From: Mucilaginibacter_A sp050955045
Lineage (GTDB): Bacteria > Bacteroidota > Bacteroidia > Sphingobacteriales > Sphingobacteriaceae
Direction: 5' to 3'
DNA: 64,000 bases
Assembly: GCA_050955045.1 (NCBI GenBank)
Contig: JBPBQV010000019.1
Span: forward strand, 62,001-126,000
Shown here: in pieces, positions 62,490-64,000 of the stretch
Layout: the number at the start of each line of letters is the position of its first letter
How positions within the stretch are numbered: the stretch's first letter is position 1
Notes under the pieces: generated by a model
The model's input: only the letters and a program-made list of their open reading frames with translations
Database searches by the model: none
What the model was told of the DNA's origin: nothing
Made by a program: the position numbers and the translations under genes

Positions 62490-63869
62490 CTACTCTTTAT
62501 TCTTTTCCTGCCATTGCTGACTAAAAGATTTTTGCGCGATCTCGGGCATTTCCCGTAAATGTCCCCAAGTATGTTTAAAAAGTAGTTTTAGCAAGAAATT
62601 CTTGCTGCTTCCACCAAAATAATCGGTCAGTTTTCGGCTTAACATTCCTTTTTTCCACAAAGCCCATCCCCATTTTTCTTTAATTGGGTTGAGGTTTTGT
62701 TTTACTGAATCGCGGCGGTTTAGCAGCAATAATTTATGCAGATCAATTTTTACCGGACAAACTTCAGTACATTTTCCGCATAAACTGGAAGCATAGCTTA
62801 AATGCTTAAATTCTTCCATGCCTTTCATATGCGGCGTAATGATAGAACCGATTGGCCCGCTGTATGTGGTTTCGTAAGTATGGCCGCCGATGTTTTTATA
62901 AACCGGACAAGCATTTAAACACGCGCCGCAACGAATGCAGTACAAAGCCTGCCGCTGGTCTTTTTGCGCCAGCAAATTTGTTCTGCCATTGTCCAGCAAA
63001 ATCACATACATTTCTTCCGGTCCGTCGGTTTCGTGCGTTTGTCGCGGTCCGCTTAAAATAGAATTGTAAACTGTTAAATTCTGCCCGGTTCCATGTGTGG
63101 AAAGCAGCGGCCAAAACAAATCCAGATCAGCAATAGAAGGAATCATTTTTTCAATCCCCACAACGGCAATATGTATTTTTGGGAAAGTAGTGCATAAACG
63201 TGCATTTCCTTCATTTTCGGTGATAGAAATGCTGCCCGAATCAGCAATTAAAAAATTTGCACCGGTAATGCCAACATCAGCATGAACATATTTTGTACGA
63301 AGCAGTTCGCGTGCTTTCAGCGTCAGTTGTTCTGGCGTGGCATCGATTGGCGTGCCAAAACGTTCGTTAAACAATTTAGCAATATCTTCTTTGGATAAGT
63401 GCATGGCCGGCGTAACAATATGATACGGTTTCTGGCCAAGTAGCTGCACAATGTATTCGCCCAAGTCGGTTTCCAGGCTTTCAATATTGTTTTGGATGAG
63501 AAATTCATTCAGGTGAATCTCCTCCGTCACCATTGATTTTGATTTGACTACTGTTTTTGCACCTGCTTTTTGGATGATTTTCAGGATTTCTTTTTGCGCT
63601 TCTTCTGCATCATTCGCCCATATCACTTTTCCGCCTCTACGCTGGAAATTGGCTTCAAACTCAGGCAAAAGCTTGTCTAAGTTTTCCATCACTTTCCACT
63701 TAATTGCGTGCGCTTTGCGCTTGGTATTTTCCAAGTTAGTTAAACGGGTAATTCCCCGGGAAACAGCAGCATCGTATTTACCAATATTGTAATTAATGAT
63801 GCTGCGATGTTTTAAATCAAAAGCTTTAACTTCAGCACTCGCAATAAAATCTTCGGCAGTTTTGGTCAT
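62490..63869 (-). CDS. lutB: Lactate utilization iron-sulfur protein LutB
   Basis: A 459-residue LutB/YkgF-family protein of normal length. The N-terminal LUD (DUF162) domain includes KSKSMVTEEIHLNEFL and ADVGITGANFLIADSGS. Two 4Fe-4S motifs follow: CIRCGACLNACPVY near residue 308 and CGKCTEVCPVKID near 358, and a C-terminal LutB segment. With LutA and LutC it oxidises L-lactate to pyruvate. Neither partner is in the window; they may lie beyond the right edge. The last 131 bases of the window hold no gene that I can support. Confidence 0.95.
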   Translation of the reverse strand: MTKTAEDFIASAEVKAFDLKHRSIINYNIGKYDAAVSRGITRLTNLENTKRKAHAIKWKVMENLDKLLPEFEANFQRRGGKVIWANDAEEAQKEILKIIQKAGAKTVVKSKSMVTEEIHLNEFLIQNNIESLETDLGEYIVQLLGQKPYHIVTPAMHLSKEDIAKLFNERFGTPIDATPEQLTLKARELLRTKYVHADVGITGANFLIADSGSISITENEGNARLCTTFPKIHIAVVGIEKMIPSIADLDLFWPLLSTHGTGQNLTVYNSILSGPRQTHETDGPEEMYVILLDNGRTNLLAQKDQRQALYCIRCGACLNACPVYKNIGGHTYETTYSGPIGSIITPHMKGMEEFKHLSYASSLCGKCTEVCPVKIDLHKLLLLNRRDSVKQNLNPIKEKWGWALWKKGMLSRKLTDYFGGSSKNFLLKLLFKHTWGHLREMPEIAQKSFSQQWQEKNKE

Positions 63870-64000
63870 GCTGTAAAATTAAGGTTTTAGCTTTTAACGC
63901 CAATTTTAGGTTTTAGTTATTGTTGAAATGAGGAGAAGTTTTGTTATTTAAAGCTTGACATGTAAACATTGAATTCTCGTTTTTACTGTTAAAAATATTT

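Noticed and set aside
1..64000. CRISPR array, tRNA, rRNA, prophage, IS element or integron
   Set aside because: No regularly spaced direct repeats, transposase-like or integrase-like ORF, or structural-RNA pattern was found. The dispersed motif copies are irregularly spaced and mixed in strand, so they are not a CRISPR.

Overview
The window is chromosomal DNA of a Bacteroidota bacterium, most likely a Sphingobacteriales member (Pedobacter/Mucilaginibacter-like). This rests on the gene set (SprA of the type IX secretion system; YfhO; families of the DUF2480, DUF3108, DUF3109, DUF4292, DUF4834 and DUF6427 type; Bacteroidota-style TatA and UPRTase), AT-rich DNA, few Shine-Dalgarno sites and several TAnnTTTG (-7) promoter boxes. 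No rRNA, tRNA, CRISPR array, prophage or insertion sequence was seen.

Layout. 1-2.4 kb: two divergent alpha/beta hydrolases and a DUF2281/VapC-type toxin-antitoxin pair whose PIN toxin is frameshifted. 2.5-4.3 kb: typA. 4.4-11.6 kb: a surface-polysaccharide cluster (flippase, four glycosyltransferases, two methyltransferases). 11.6-17 kb, minus strand: YfhO membrane protein, two small membrane proteins and uvrB. 17-22.3 kb: upp, a YjjG-type nucleotidase, a glycosyltransferase, a DUF6427-type membrane protein, purQ and coaX. 22.3-30.2 kb: envelope genes (outer-membrane protein, lptC, a PpiD/SurA-type foldase, DUF2480, DUF3108, DUF3109, a RemB-like protein). 30.2-38.8 kb: dxs, glyA, comF-like, rlmN, amidohydrolase, acylphosphatase and a second flippase. 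38.8-46.7 kb: dut, TPR protein, DUF4292 lipoprotein, EnvC-like protein, two tatA genes, gatA and an MltD-type transglycosylase. 46.8-58.8 kb: malic enzyme/phosphotransacetylase fusion, ruvA, the 7-kb sprA, a beta-barrel gene, gcvH, vanZ-like and a 44-codon lipoprotein. 58.9-61.9 kb: feoA, feoB and a SprT-like protein. The end holds a dihydrofolate-reductase-family gene and lutB.

Most genes are housekeeping or envelope functions. The envelope theme is strong: LPS transport (lptC), polysaccharide export, peptidoglycan remodelling (EnvC-like, MltD), protein export (TatA, SprA) and periplasmic folding.

The least expected signal is not a gene. A short word, RCTKYTTTTA (commonly ATGCTTCTTTTATCG or ATACTGTTTTTATCG), occurs about 60 times by eye on both strands, where base composition predicts only a few. 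Single copies sit inside genes in different reading frames. Paired inverted copies form about 25-30 bp palindromes at gene ends, often as the terminator itself. This distribution resembles that of DNA uptake sequences in Neisseria and Pasteurellaceae, but its function here is unknown.
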